Shown in pieces: positions 1 through 9,956 of a stretch of DNA of 64,000 nt (within the stretch, counting starts at the first letter, position 1; every line of letters begins with the position of its first letter). The position numbers and the translations under genes are program-made. Location of the stretch: positions 248,001 through 312,000 of the forward strand of contig JAPMTP010000045.1 in the NCBI GenBank assembly GCA_026413225.1, given 5' to 3'. The notes beneath the pieces were generated by a model. That model was not told the DNA's origin. It ran no database searches and was given only the letters and a program-made list of their open reading frames with translations. This DNA comes from Otis tarda. Taxonomy: Eukaryota; Chordata; Aves; Otidiformes; Otididae.

Positions 1-217
1 CATCCGGTGGTTGCTTCTACCATTGTAAGCACATAGCGCTTGCCTTGGCGGGTTTGTGGGAATGGGATGTAATCAACTGGCCAGGCCTCTCCATATTTAC
101 ACTGCAGCCATTGTCCTCCATAGCACAGAGGCTTTAACCGCTTGGCTTGCTTGATTGCAGTACACATTTCCCATTCGTGGATAACCTGTTGTAAGGGTCG
201 GTCAGAAAATCAGTATT
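1..217 (-). pseudogene. ERV-L-like integrase fragment, copy A
   Basis: The minus strand encodes the N-terminal side of a retroviral integrase core, the same sequence as 33921-34137. It contains a VDYI-type first-aspartate segment and then runs off the left edge of the window. The fragment stops abruptly at about 217, where plus-strand env-type sequence begins, so the provirus was truncated before or during assembly of the unit. It is non-functional. The boundary at 217 is estimated from where the integrase reading frame ends. Confidence 0.75.
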
Positions 218-322
218 GTCTCAGCCTTGTCATCGAGGACTTCCAGGTGGACTGTGGACTTGATCTGGCCTAAAAGTTAGGCTCACAACTGGACATGAGT
301 TGCTGCCAGCAGCCTGCCTGAG

Positions 323-1001
323 ATGCAGTTGTTTTTTTCCAGGGAACAGAACGGAACTGTTATGGACAAGGCCGACTCTGGCCTAACAACAAAATGTACA
401 ACACCCTTGAGATGGCGGACAGAGTGGCGCGGAGGTGCCACGGCTCAGCCCTGTTGTCAAAAACTGCCAGAGAGAACCGTGCAGCTGCTATCGAGGAGGA
501 TGGAAAATATTGAAAACAAAACTATTGATGCTCTACAAGGGCTGCAAACTGAAGTATCCAGCTTGTCAAAAGTAGTTTTACAGAATCGGATGGCCCTGGA
601 CCTATTTTTGCCCTCGCAAGGGGGTTGGCACAGTCATTAACACAAGCTGTTGTATGTATCTAGATCAGAGTGCTAGGATCTCCACAGATCTAAAAGAGAT
701 TCGGGAGCAGACTAAAAGCTTACGTGAGGTCACCAAGGATGATACTTCACGGGGCTTTGAAGATGTGTGGAACAAACTTACTTCTCGGCTTCCCAGTCTC
801 ACACGGCTGAAACAATTATTTACGGCTGCTACGTTGCTTGGTTTGCTCATTTTCCTTACTTGCAGTCTAATTCAATGTGCTTCCTGGTGCTGTGAAAGGG
901 CCACAGGGAGTTACGAAGAACGGAAATCACATAAACTTAAATATCGAGTAGAATCAGGCAAGGATTTTAAAAGGACCATCAAAACCAATGGGATTCTCTA
1001 A
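323..1001 (+). pseudogene. Broken retroviral envelope transmembrane subunit, copy A
   Basis: Two overlapping open stretches (323-640 and 654-1001) lie in different frames and together resemble a gamma-type envelope TM subunit. The first carries a heptad-rich segment and the LQNRMALDLF stretch typical of the immunosuppressive-domain region. The second carries a post-CC ectodomain, a hydrophobic membrane span (about residues 60-80 of that ORF) and a short cytoplasmic tail. The frame breaks in a G-run near 628. The position of the first cysteine of the CX6CC motif reads glycine while the CC pair remains. No surface subunit is present. It is a relic. Confidence 0.75.
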
Positions 1002-1045
1002 ATTTTGCAAAAGAATTTGCAATGATCTTTAAAAAGCGGGGGAGT

Positions 1046-1821
1046 TGAAGAGGAGAGCTAGAAGAATAAAGGACTAATCAGAATAATAATAAAATTATTA
1101 AGCAATAAAACAAGTAGCTTTATAATAAAACAGTAGTTTTTGTATAGCCTAGCAGGAACCCTGCAGAACAATTTAATTCTTGTGCAAAAGTACAAACCAC
1201 TAACCTCGAGAGAAAGAACAGCAGAGTCAGAAATTTACCATAACAAGGTACTTTCAGAATGCCCCAGCAGGTGCTGGGATGAGTCCGACGGGAACATCCT
1301 GAGGGAGCACAGACACACGAGTGAAACCAAGAGAAGGGGGCTTCAGGGGTTTAGAAGCAACTGCTGGGGTGGAACAACCAAGGACACTGGGAACCAACAC
1401 AGACAAGTCGCTAAGAAGCTGCCTTGGCAGCAAGAAGAAAGAAAAACAAAAGTCTGAGTTCACGCAGCGCACACGGTGATGAAGAGGAGGAAACAACCAC
1501 CGGCTGAAGTAAACGACCAGCAGAGGGACTGCGACTCCTGAGAACAGACACGGGAGGACGCAGAGACTGGGGAAGAACCTGTCTCAGCTGGGTGGAAACT
1601 TACGAGAATGATTTCTCGAAAAACTAACGACTATGTCACCAAATCCTCGGGAATTCTACGAATCTGTGTGTCTGCGATGCACAAATCTTGTACCTGTCGC
1701 TCATCACGGCGCAGGCGTTTGGAGGAGCGATCCCCCGCGTGCCCGGCGCTGTAATAAAGAATACCTGCTTAATAGTTACCTGGACTACGAAGTTTCTTTT
1801 CTCAGAGCTTTTTCGGCTTCA
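1046..1821 (+). repeat. 3' LTR of the env-bearing ERV, copy A
   Basis: The segment starts TGAAG and ends CTTCA, a perfect 5-base inverted terminal pair. It follows a purine-rich tract. Near its end the run GGAGCGATCCCCCGCGTG followed by AATAAA at about 1755 looks like an R region with a poly(A) signal. The same R-type motif occurs in the LTR at 3377-4132, so the two families are related. Length 776 bp. Confidence 0.75.
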
Positions 1822-2650
1822 GCAGCGTGGCCCTGCCGCCCCGTCCCGTGCAAGCCTTCCCCCGGCTGCAGCGCGCTTCCTCGCTCTCGCTCCCCTCCTC
1901 TCCGATTTGCCGTGCGCATCCGTCCCTCTGCCTCTCCCCGGGAAGCTCCCAAAGGGGAACATCACCCCCGCAGGGACCAAAAGCCCTCCCGGGCCCTGCT
2001 GTACCCGGCACAGCCGCATCGGCGCGTCGAGGCGCAACCTGCGCGTCTCGCTGCCGCGTCCAGGGCCGGGGTGCCAGCCTCCGGGAAGAAGCGGGAGAAC
2101 AGGGGGGCTCCTCGCCCTGGGGAGGGCACGCTGGCACCGCAACAGCCCCCCAGCCTCGGGCTTCGGGCCTCGCCGCGCCCAGCTCGGCCCTGCAGGGACT
2201 TTCCCGGCCGGAGCGAGGGGCTGCAGCAGACCGCGGCCGTGCCTTCGCCGGCGGGAGCTGCCCGCACAAAGCGCCCGACGGGCTCTGCGGGGACGCTCCG
2301 GGTCACCCCGCTCGCCCCCGGCTACTCACGCGCATCCCGGCGTGACCGTGGCCGAAGCCACCCCGCTTTCGCTCTCCCGCCCAGAAATTTCCAGGGCTCG
2401 ATGCTTGCCCGGGGCCGGGCTGCCGGAGTCACGCTCCGCCGTGCGCGGCGGCGCGCAGCGCGGTCGGGTGCCTGGGACACGCCGCAGCCCCGGGGGCTGC
2501 ACCGCGGGCGGAAAAATGGGGGCCCCGTCGGCGCAGCGGCAACGCGGGGGTCCCTTGCCATCTCCACCGGCCCCAGCGCAAGGGGCCAGGGTCCCCCGTC
2601 CCCCGAGATGGGCGGGGGTCCGTTCTGCGGGGGTGCAGAGGGGACCCTGC
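1822..2650. other. GC-rich, CpG-rich block, no gene recognised (copy A)
   Basis: Very GC- and CpG-rich sequence between the LTR and the minisatellite. Long open frames on both strands are expected from such composition and show no family resemblance. One minus-strand GTGAGT (about 2322-2327) follows a CpG-rich open stretch and could be a first-exon donor, but I cannot name a product. It resembles a CpG island. It is duplicated at 35744-36561. Confidence 0.5.
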
Positions 2651-3376
2651 TGTAAGGGGCTGGGGGACGGCATCCCCTGCAAGGTGCCGGGGAGGGGGAA
2701 AATCCCGGGGATCCCTCCCGCAAGGAGCGCGGGTGGGGGTGTCCCAGCCATCCCTCTGCAAAAGGCTGGGGTGGTGGGGAAGCCTCCTGCAAGGAGCTGG
2801 GGGGTGTTAGGGGGGTCCCCCTGCACGGAATGGCGGGGGGTGGGGCCCTGTAAGGAGCCTGGGGGGATCCCTCCTGCAAAGATTTAGGGGGTCCCCCTTG
2901 CAAGGAGCTGGAGAGATCCCGGGGGTCCTTCCTACAAAGAATGGGGGGTGCCTCCTGCTAGACATGGGGGGTCCCTCCTGCAAGGAGCCTCGGGGGGATC
3001 TGGGGGTCCTTCTGCAAAATATGGGGGAGTCTCTCCTGCAAGGAGCTAGGGGGGTCCTGCAGGTCCTTTCTGCAAGGAGTAGGGGGATTCTTCCTGCTAG
3101 GAATGCGGGAGAGGACCTCCTGCAAGGAGCTGGGGAAGTGCTGGGGGTCCTTCCTGCAAAAAATGAGGGGGTCCCTCCTGCAAGGAGCTGTGGGGGATCC
3201 TCCAGGTCGTTCCTGCAAGGAATGAGGGGGGATCTCTCCTGCAAGGAACTGGGGAGGACCTCGGGGTCGTCCTGCAAGAAACAGCGGGGTCTCTTCAGCG
3301 AGGAGCTGGAGGGGTCCTGGGGGTTCCTCCTGCAAAAAGTGCGGGGTCTTTTCTACAAGAAGCCTGGGGGTCCTTC
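2651..3376. repeat. GC-rich minisatellite, copy A left array
   Basis: Degenerate tandem units of about 25-35 bases built around CCTGCAAGGAGCTGGGGGG followed by a GGTCC-type end. The first 260 bases or so (2653 to about 2915) recur almost exactly at 9242 to about 9475, on the other side of the class-I ERV. Most of this array is absent from copy B because of the 749-bp deletion. Confidence 0.85.
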
Positions 3377-4132
3377 TGTTACAAGTATTACGAGTTAAAG
3401 CGAGCTGATTATTAGTTTGCTGCTGCGCGCCTCCTATCTCGATCTGGGTATCGAGGACTTTAATCAGTAGAATTATAATCAATCCTATTATCAACCAATG
3501 ATTGATAATAGCAAAATACTTAATCAATACGACTCCGGAATATCAATATGGGGTGATTCTTGCTAACTCTAGAACTCTAGTCACATGGGTTAAATTTTAT
3601 ATGAAATATCCTTAGAGGGAATGGGGAGTCTTAGAACTGTTACACCACCTCGTTTATTGGAAGTTAGCCTAACGTGTCTGGGGTAGTTAGGAGAGTGGCA
3701 GAACCAGGCACCAACTGTGCAGCTTGGGCCTTGAGCCATCACTTTCAAGCCAGAAGATTCAAGGGCAGGGCGACCTTGTTCTCAAGACTATCTAAGGAAG
3801 ATTTAAGGGGGAGTTCGACCAGCGAATTCGAGGAGGGGGTGCTCTGACGACCCCCAAGACCACCAGAAGACCCTCGACTCAAAAGACTGAGCATGCGCAA
3901 GTGGGTGGGGAAATATTATAATGATTTATCAGAAATTTAATGTTTATGTATAACATTTCTCGTAAATCTAGTGAATATGTGTATCGAATGTGTATTTAAC
4001 TGCGCTGTTGGATCAGACAGGTGCGCACGCTGGGTGGAGCGATCCCCCGTGTGCCCAGCGCTGCAACAAAGAAGTGCCTGCTTCTGAACTTCACATTGCT
4101 GTTAAGGAGTTTTATTCCGGATTTCGGTAACA
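3377..4132 (+). repeat. 5' LTR of the class-I ERV, copy A
   Basis: Begins TGTTAC and ends GTAACA, a perfect 6-base inverted terminal repeat, 756 bp long. The 3' part contains an R-like GGAGCGATCCCCCGTGTGC motif followed by CAACAAAGAAGTG, equivalent to the AATAAA position in the related LTR at 1046-1821. Immediately downstream is a TGGCGACCC primer-binding-like sequence. In copy B the first 160 bp of this LTR are deleted. Confidence 0.85.
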
Positions 4133-4136
4133 GTTT

Positions 4137-4154
4137 TGGCGACCCAGGTGGGAC
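4137..4154 (+). promoter_or_regulatory. Retroviral primer-binding-like site, copy A
   Basis: TGGCGACCCAGGTGGGAC begins four bases after the LTR end, the expected place for the tRNA primer site. The TGG start fits a tRNA CCA end. I could not assign the tRNA species. Confidence 0.6.
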
Positions 4155-5400
4155 CTTGCGAGTGAGACTGGATGAGATCGAGTGTCGATGGAACTCTGGC
4201 CGGCACCGAGGCATTCTCGGGGAGACCCATCGCTTTCGACTCACAAAGCTCCTCGCAACGTTCCCTGGAGAAAAGGGTAAGGCTCTTCTTCTTTGAAATC
4301 TGTCTGCTCTGGATAGCCTGCCCGTAAGGCGCGGCGAAAGCTTCGCAGGGTTGGGGCTCAGGGGGTACCTGTTTGGTTTGGGAGCCTAGGCCTCTGCCTG
4401 CAAGTCATAAGCGAAAGCTATTGCTGGGTTGGACATCTGTGTATTTGGGACCATTGTCATTTGCATTTGTTTGGTTTGTGTATTTGGACAACTGTCATTT
4501 GCATTTATCTGGTATTTGGCATTTATCTGGTATTTGGCAGTCTAAGCTGTTTAAGAGTAAGAGTACGGGAAGTATTGGTAAGATTTGTACATAGCTTGGA
4601 AAGGGGCCCCAGGGTGTTTTAGAAGTGATTTCCAAGCTGGTAATTGTTGCTTCAACGCATTTGGGGTTTTAAACTTTTCTTGGTGACGGGATTGACTTTG
4701 TCTGTAGAACAGTGTTATTGTCTTTTTGGTACCAAAAACTCTTTTGTAAAGTATGGGAAAACACGTACCTTCTATGTCTACCTCAATGGGAGGGGAAATA
4801 TGAATGAAGTCTCCTCTGGGATGTGTTCTTAAACATTGGGAGGATATAAGGGGAGACCCAATGACTAGGAAAAAAAAATTGATACAATATTTTACAGTTG
4901 ATGTTATCTTGTAGAAGGGAAGGAAAGTGAGATGTGGTCCCCTATGTTGATTTGTTCTTTACTTTGAGAAATCAAGGATCTGATGGTTTTGGAATTAAAA
5001 AAAAAAAAAAAAAGGAAAAAGGTTGAAAAGATCTTGTTTGGCTTGTAGTGTAGAAAGTGGTGTTTAAAATGTGGAACTGAAGAGGAAGACAGAATTCATG
5101 TGTTAAATTTCTGTGTTATCTTTATGTGTTGTCTGTAAGTGTTGATGCAGGTTTAACAAATGAAACAGTAGAAAAAGGGGGCAGAACACCGAAGCCCTGG
5201 TGGGAGCTGTAGAGTGGGACAGTTGAATGATGAGGGGATTCAGTCCTGTCGCAGGGAGAACTGGAAGCCGACAAGACCAGACAGAACAAGGAGCGGCTCA
5301 AGCCCTGCCCCCCACTTGGACAAGCAGTAGGGGAACAAACCGGGGATGAGGTCGGGGTGTGGTAGAGGAATGGATAAAATAACCGCAATAGGAGAGAGAT
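4155..5400 (+). other. Leader and eroded gag region of the class-I ERV, copy A
   Basis: AT-rich proviral sequence without a usable reading frame. It includes a short tandem of ATTTATCTGGTATTTGGC near 4500-4540 (one unit fewer in copy B) and an A17-type run near 4998. By position it should correspond to leader, matrix and capsid sequence, but I recognise no protein motif. Confidence 0.5.
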
Positions 5401-5800
5401 TGGGAAAATCAGTGTGCAAAGCGTGAAGAATGGTGGCATTGGAAAAATGAATGTCCTTATTCTGAAAAAGAACAAAAAACTGGCAGCAGAGCAGATGCCT
5501 TTGTCAGAGGTGCAAAGAGGACTGGGGGAGAATTCCCCAGCAGAACCCCTGGTTACAATCCAGCTGGGGACCCAAACCATGGGATTTTTTTGGTTGATAC
5601 TGGAGCTATCTATTCAGTTTTAAGTACTTGTAGAAGAAAATTGAGTAAAAAGCATGTAGACCAAATTGGTGCCACAGGGAAAGCTGAAAAGAAATTTTTC
5701 TTTCAATCCTTAACTTTAAGGTGGGTAAACAATGGGGAATTGGCCAATTTTTCTATATACCAGAGTGTCCTGTTGCCTTATTGGGGAGAGATTTATTGAG
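5401..5800 (+). pseudogene. gag nucleocapsid zinc knuckle and protease relic, copy A
   Basis: In one frame at about 5413-5455 the peptide CAKREEWWHWKNEC matches the CX2CX4HX4C zinc-knuckle spacing except that the second cysteine is arginine (CGT, one transition from TGT). Downstream at about 5590 a protease active-site motif VDTGA starts an open stretch to 5799. The knuckle and the protease motif are in different frames, so the region is broken. The order (nucleocapsid, then protease) is that of a retrovirus. Confidence 0.7.
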
Positions 5801-6129
5801 CAAATTGAAAGCACAAATTAGTTTTTAAAACTGTGAAATTCAATTGAATATACCCTAATCAAAAGCCAGAGAGGCAAGAATTTTTATGTTACAGACAACT
5901 TCAGAGCCATGTGAAATCCCTCAAGAAGTGGGCAATGCAGTAACTCCTTTGGTGTGGGCTGGCGAAGTTCCCGGACATTCAAAAGCAGCAGAACCGGTAA
6001 AGATTTTTCTAAAGGAAAGTACCAAACGGCTAAGACAAAAGCAGTACCCTTTAAAATTAGAAGCTGGAAGAGGCCTTGAGAAAATAATTGAATTTTTTTT
6101 TTAAATATTGACTGTTAGTCAAATGTGAA

Positions 6130-6974
6130 TCAGTATTCAATACTCCCATTTTACCTGTGAAAAAGCCAGAAAGTGGAGAATATAGGTTAGTACAAGATTT
6201 TAATAGCAATAAATTTAATAGTTCAAGATATTCACCCCTTAGTGGCAAACCCGTATACCTTGTTGAGAGCTTTAAAAGAAAATCACAAGTGGTTCACAGT
6301 ATTGGACTTATAGAATGCCTTTTTCTGTATTTCCCGTGACAAAAACAGTCAGGCATATTTTGCCTTTGAGCTGGAAAATCCCACAACTGGGCAGAAGACT
6401 CAGCTCACCTGGGTAGTGCTACCTCAAGGATTTAAAAATAGCCCAACGATCTTTGGAAATCAATTGGCTAAGGAATTAGAAACACGCAAAATAATTTATC
6501 CTGAAAGACTGGTGTTGCAATACGTAGATGACATTTTAATAGCCACAGAGAAGAATATTTCAACTTGACTACTAACCTGCTAAATTTCTTGGGCCAAAGT
6601 GCTAACAGATTTTCCAAGAAGCAAGCACAGATTGGAAAAGAGACTGTCATGTATTTGGGATTTGAAATCACACAGGGACAAAGACGACTTGGAAATGAGA
6701 GAAAAGAGGCAATTTGCTAAATGCCGGAGCCAAAAGGAGCTGCAAACATTTCTGGGAATGGCTGGCTGGTGTCACCTGTGGATTAAAGGAATCAAAGGAG
6801 GGACCCCTTGTGTGGGGACCTAAAGTTCGAAAGGCATTCCAGAATGTGAAGGCAGCTCTGATGTCCACTCCTGCTCTAGGGTTGCCTGATTTAACCAAAC
6901 CCTTTGAACTGTTTGTTCATGAAAGACAACACTCGGCTCTCAGCAAAATCCTTTCTCAGAAAAATGGAGCATGA
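6130..6974 (+). pseudogene. Reverse transcriptase relic of the class-I ERV, copy A
   Basis: Broken pol. A PVKKPESGEYRLVQD stretch at about 6148-6195 is the RT fingers segment. LPQGF at about 6422 and YVDDILIA at about 6520 are conserved RT blocks, the YVDD being the catalytic pair of the palm. A thumb/connection stretch ([11 protein letters not shown]) lies at about 6741. Frames change at least between 6240 and 6345 and again near 6565, with an in-frame stop after the YVDD block. LPQGFKNSP and YVDD together point to class I (gamma-like). Confidence 0.8.
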
Positions 6975-7187
6975 AGAAGACCGGTTGGTTATTTCTCCAC
7001 ACAATTGGACAATGTTAGCCAAGGATGACCAGGTTGTCTATGAGCTGTAGCAGCAACTGTCCTTCTGATTTAAGAAGCTCGTAAGCTGACAACGGGACAG
7101 CCAAGAACAGTTTATGTACCGCATATGGTACTTTCTGTTCCGGAACAGAGAGGAGGACACTGGTTATCCCCAAGCAGGATGCTCAAA

Positions 7188-8109
7188 CATCATAGAATCA
7201 TAGAATCATAGAATGGTTAGAGTTGGAAGGGACCTTCAAAGGTCATCTAGTCCAACCCCCTGCAAGAGCAGGGACATCCCTGACTAGATCAGGTTGCTCA
7301 GAGCCTCATCCAGCCTGGCCTTGAACATTTCCAGGGATGGGGCATCCACCACCTCTCTGGGCAACCTGTTCCAGTGCTCTACAACTCTCATTGTAAAAAA
7401 TTTTTTTCTAATATCTAATCTAAACCTACCTCCTTCTAATTTAAACCCATTACCCCTTGTCCTATCACAACAGGCCCTACTGAACAGCTTCTCCCCATCT
7501 TTCCTGTAGGCCCCCTTGAGGTATTGGAAGACCGCTATCAGGTCTCCCCGGAGCCTCCTCTTCTCCAGGCTGAACAGCCCCAACTCTCTCAGCCTGTCCT
7601 CATAGGAGAGGTGCTCCAGCCCTCTGATCATCTTGGTGGCCCTTCTCTGGACCCTTTCCAACTGGTCCATGTCCTTCTTGTGTTGGGGACTCCAGAACTG
7701 GACGCAGTACTCCAGGTGGGGTCTCACCAGGGCAGAGTAGAGGGGCAGAATCACCTCCCTCGACCTGCTGGCCACGCTCCTCTTGATGCAGCCCAGGATG
7801 CGGTTGGCCTTCTGGGCTGCAAGGGCGCATTGCCCGCTCATGTTGAGCCTCTCGTCTACCAGCACTCCCAAGTCTTTCTCCTCAGGGCTGCTCTCAATCC
7901 ATTCTCCGCCCAGCCTGTATTTGTGCCTGGGATTGCCACGACCCAGGTGCAGGACCTTGCACTTGGCCTGGTTGAACTTCATGAGGTTGGCACGGGCCCA
8001 CCTCTCCAGCCTGTCAAGGTCCCTCTGGATGGCATCCCTCCCTTCCAGCGAGTCGACGGCACCACACAGCTTGGTGTCATCGGCGAACTTGCTGAGGGTG
8101 CACTCTATC
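7188..8109 (-). mobile_element. 5'-truncated CR1 LINE inside the ERV, copy A
   Basis: Minus-strand CR1 whose 3' end (ATCATAGA octamers on the plus strand) is at 7188 and whose 5' truncation is at about 8109. It encodes a 281-residue open frame (7284-8129 including flank) covering the C-terminal part of CR1 ORF2 from the FADDTKL reverse-transcriptase block onward. It is nearly identical to the 3' 0.92 kb of the CR1 at 42125-47097, so both come from the same young subfamily. It splits the ERV between RT and RNase H. It is present in both copies, so it predates the duplication. Confidence 0.93.
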
Positions 8110-8965
8110 AAATTGTCCTGTTGGAACAAGATGATGTCAAATTGAAAACAACTACAACAATAAATCCTGCCATCTTTTTAAGTTCAACAGAACAGGAAGT
8201 TCTAAGTCACGACTGTCTACAGACCATCAAACAAGTTTATTCCAGCAGAAGTAACAGAAGAGTGAACATATTCCTGACCCAGAATTCGAGATACGTACTG
8301 ATGGAAGCAGCTTCGTGAGAAACGGAACAAGATTGGCTGGATATGCAATAACAACAACAAACTCTGTTAAAAGAAATAATATCATGGTTTGGAATCCCCA
8401 AAAGAATGTCATCAAATAGAGGTCCTCATTTTGTAGCTGAAATTATTCAAATATTGAGCAACATTCTGGGAATTAAATTGAATTTACACACTCCTTGAAG
8501 GCCACAATCTACTAGGTAAGTAAAATTTGTCAGAAAATATCTTTAAAATGGCCTCATGCTCTTCCTTAAGCACTTCTGAGAATCAAGATTCAATCCAGAT
8601 CTAAGACTAAAATTAGTCCATATGTTAATGTATGGAAAATCTTATCAGACTCCAGCCCTTGTTCAAAATGGGACTGTTCCTGGGGATAATGAAATGGAAT
8701 TGTATTTGATACCCCTTGGAAGAACTCTGAATGCTTTAAAAGGATATGGAACTGCCACAGAGCCTCTTTCTTTAGATTCCCCAGTTCACCATTTTCAACC
8801 AGATCATGTGTACCTGAAAATCTGGGAATCAGAATCTCTTCAATAAAAATGGAAAGAACCATATCAGGTGCTTCTAGCAACATATACAGCCCCTAAATTT
8901 GAAAATATTGATCCTTGGATTCATTATTTGAGAGTCAAGAAGCACTGCCTCCAAAACAGAAACAA
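8110..8965 (+). pseudogene. RNase H and integrase relic of the class-I ERV, copy A
   Basis: After the CR1, pol resumes. A TDGSSFVRNG-like RNase H motif lies at about 8292-8325, a GPHFVAEI integrase-core stretch at about 8420, and an integrase C-terminal region with YGKSYQTPA and DHVYLKIWE at about 8630-8825. Stops and frameshifts occur throughout. In copy B the element continues to the same base, after which the full-length CR1 was inserted. Confidence 0.75.
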
Positions 8966-8967
8966 TG

Positions 8968-9173
8968 GATTTCTAAAGAAACGTGTCATTTAAAGTTAAC
9001 AGTCTCTCATTTTTAATGAATTAGACAAAATCATACCAAAATAATGAAATCTATGCAAGGGAATTTTAGTAGTAATGTTAATAATACTTTTTGTTTTACT
9101 GATTATGGAGATTACTTAGAAGTAAATGAGACTTACTGAAAAAAATTAAAGAAATCTCAAAGCGGGGAAATGA
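8968..9173 (+). other. Post-pol remnant and polypurine tract, copy A
   Basis: AT-rich proviral sequence with no envelope motif, ending in AAAGCGGGGAAATGA (about 9154-9170), a polypurine-like tract. The U3 that should follow is missing. The junction 8967/8968 is the empty site of the CR1 found in copy B. Confidence 0.6.
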
Positions 9174-9241
9174 AATAAAGAAGTGCCTGCTTCTTACCTT
9201 CTCATTGCTGTTAAGGAGTTTTATTCCGGATTTCGGTAACA
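9174..9241 (+). repeat. 3' LTR stub of the class-I ERV, copy A
   Basis: Only the last 68 bases of the LTR (R tail and U5) remain, ending GTAACA as in the 5' LTR. It differs from the 5' LTR at a few bases. U3 is deleted. Confidence 0.85.
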
Positions 9242-9680
9242 TAAGGGGCTGGGGGACGGCATCCCCTGCAAGGTGCCGGGGAGGGGGAAAATCCCGGGGA
9301 TCCCTCCCGCAAGGAGCGCGGGTGGGGGGGTGTCCCAGCCATCCCTCTGCAAAAGGCTGGGGTGGTGGGGAAGCCTCCTGCAAGGAGCTGGGGGGTCCCC
9401 CTGCACGGAATGGGGGAGGGGGCTGCAAGGAGCCTGGGGGGGATCCCTCCTGCAAAGATTTAGGGGGTCCTTCCTGCAAGGAGCTGGGGACGTCCTGGGG
9501 GTCATCTTGCAAAAAAAAGAGGGGGTCCTTTCCGCAAAGACCTGGGCGGTTCCCGCAGGTTCTTCCTGTGAGGAATCGGGGGGGGGTCCCTTCAGCCAGG
9601 AGCCTGGGATCTCTCCTGCTAGGAGCTGGGAGGGGACTGGGGTCCTTCCCCTAAGGTCTGGGGGTCCCCCGCAATCCCCC
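9242..9680. repeat. GC-rich minisatellite, copy A right array
   Basis: Same unit family as 2651-3376. The segment 9242 to about 9475 repeats 2653 to about 2915, then the two arrays diverge. If the adjacent exon call is right, this array lies in intron 1 of the EFHD2-like gene. Confidence 0.85.
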
Positions 9681-9690
9681 CCGCACTCAC

Positions 9691-9956
9691 TGTCGGGAGA
9701 GCCGCTCCATGGCGCGCAGCTGCCGCCGGCTGCACTCCCGCAACTCCCCGGCGGGGCTGAACACCCGCCGGCCGCCCCCCCGGCCGAGCCCTCGCCCCCC
9801 AGCCGGCCCACCGGGCTCCCCGCTCCCCGCTCCGGGTTCCGCCGCCCCGACAGCTCCTCCGCCGCCGCCGCTGTCCGGGTGGCCCCCGCCCCGCCTGCGC
9901 CCACCCGCTGCGCCTCCCCCGCAGCCCCGGGGCTCTCCCAGGGATGCTGCTGCCAC
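9691..9956 (-). CDS. EFHD2: EFHD2-like first coding exon, copy A (open)
   Basis: Minus-strand exon opening with ATG (MAAAS...), a Gly/Ala-rich N-terminus of about 60 residues, then RRVFSPAGELRECSRRQL and MERLSRQ, ending at a GTGAGT donor. This matches, by recall of the family, the segment just before the first EF hand of swiprosin-1 (EFHD2; RRVFNPYTEFKEFSRKQI in mammals), a calcium- and actin-binding adaptor. EFHD2 lies next to FHAD1 in mammals on the same strand, as here, where the FHAD1-like stop codon is 1.2 kb upstream. No EF-hand exons follow: the minisatellite and ERV occupy the downstream side. So this is either a first exon with its remainder outside the window or a stranded exon. EFHD1 is the alternative paralogue. 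Confidence 0.55.

Larger units (their letters stand above)
218..1821 (+). mobile_element. 3' part of an endogenous retrovirus (env TM plus 3' LTR), copy A
   Basis: Plus-strand proviral remnant: a transmembrane-envelope relic (323-1001), a short A-rich and G-rich tract at about 1031-1045 that fits a polypurine tract, then an LTR. No gag or pol of this element is present. It abuts a minus-strand ERV-L fragment on its left, so the two are parts of different proviruses joined head to head. The left boundary is inferred. Confidence 0.7.
3377..9241 (+). mobile_element. Class-I (gamma-like) endogenous retrovirus, copy A
   Basis: Provirus in plus orientation: 5' LTR 3377-4132, primer-binding-like site 4137-4154, leader and eroded gag 4155 to about 5400, a zinc-knuckle/protease relic, RT, RNase H and integrase relics, then a polypurine tract and a 68-bp stub of the 3' LTR. 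There is no env and almost no U3 at the 3' end, which marks an internal deletion. A CR1 fragment interrupts pol at 7188-8109. All coding parts have stops or frameshifts. It sits inside a minisatellite, with a flanking repeat far longer than a normal target-site duplication. Confidence 0.85.

Noticed and set aside
1633..2903. Long open frames (340-399 codons) on both strands in the GC-rich block
   Set aside because: Overlapping open frames in all phases are expected from stop-poor, GC-rich sequence. No domain, and the frame breaks with single-base changes in copy B.
2807..3527. Minus-strand frames of 156-189 residues with repeated CRRD / LQE motifs
   Set aside because: These are translations of the minisatellite unit, not proteins.
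4980..5020. A17 run as a LINE or SINE tail
   Set aside because: It lies inside contiguous ERV sequence in both copies, with a different A count, and no element boundary is visible.
7524..8318. Plus-strand 264-codon ORF
   Set aside because: Antisense shadow of the CR1 ORF2 fragment on the minus strand.
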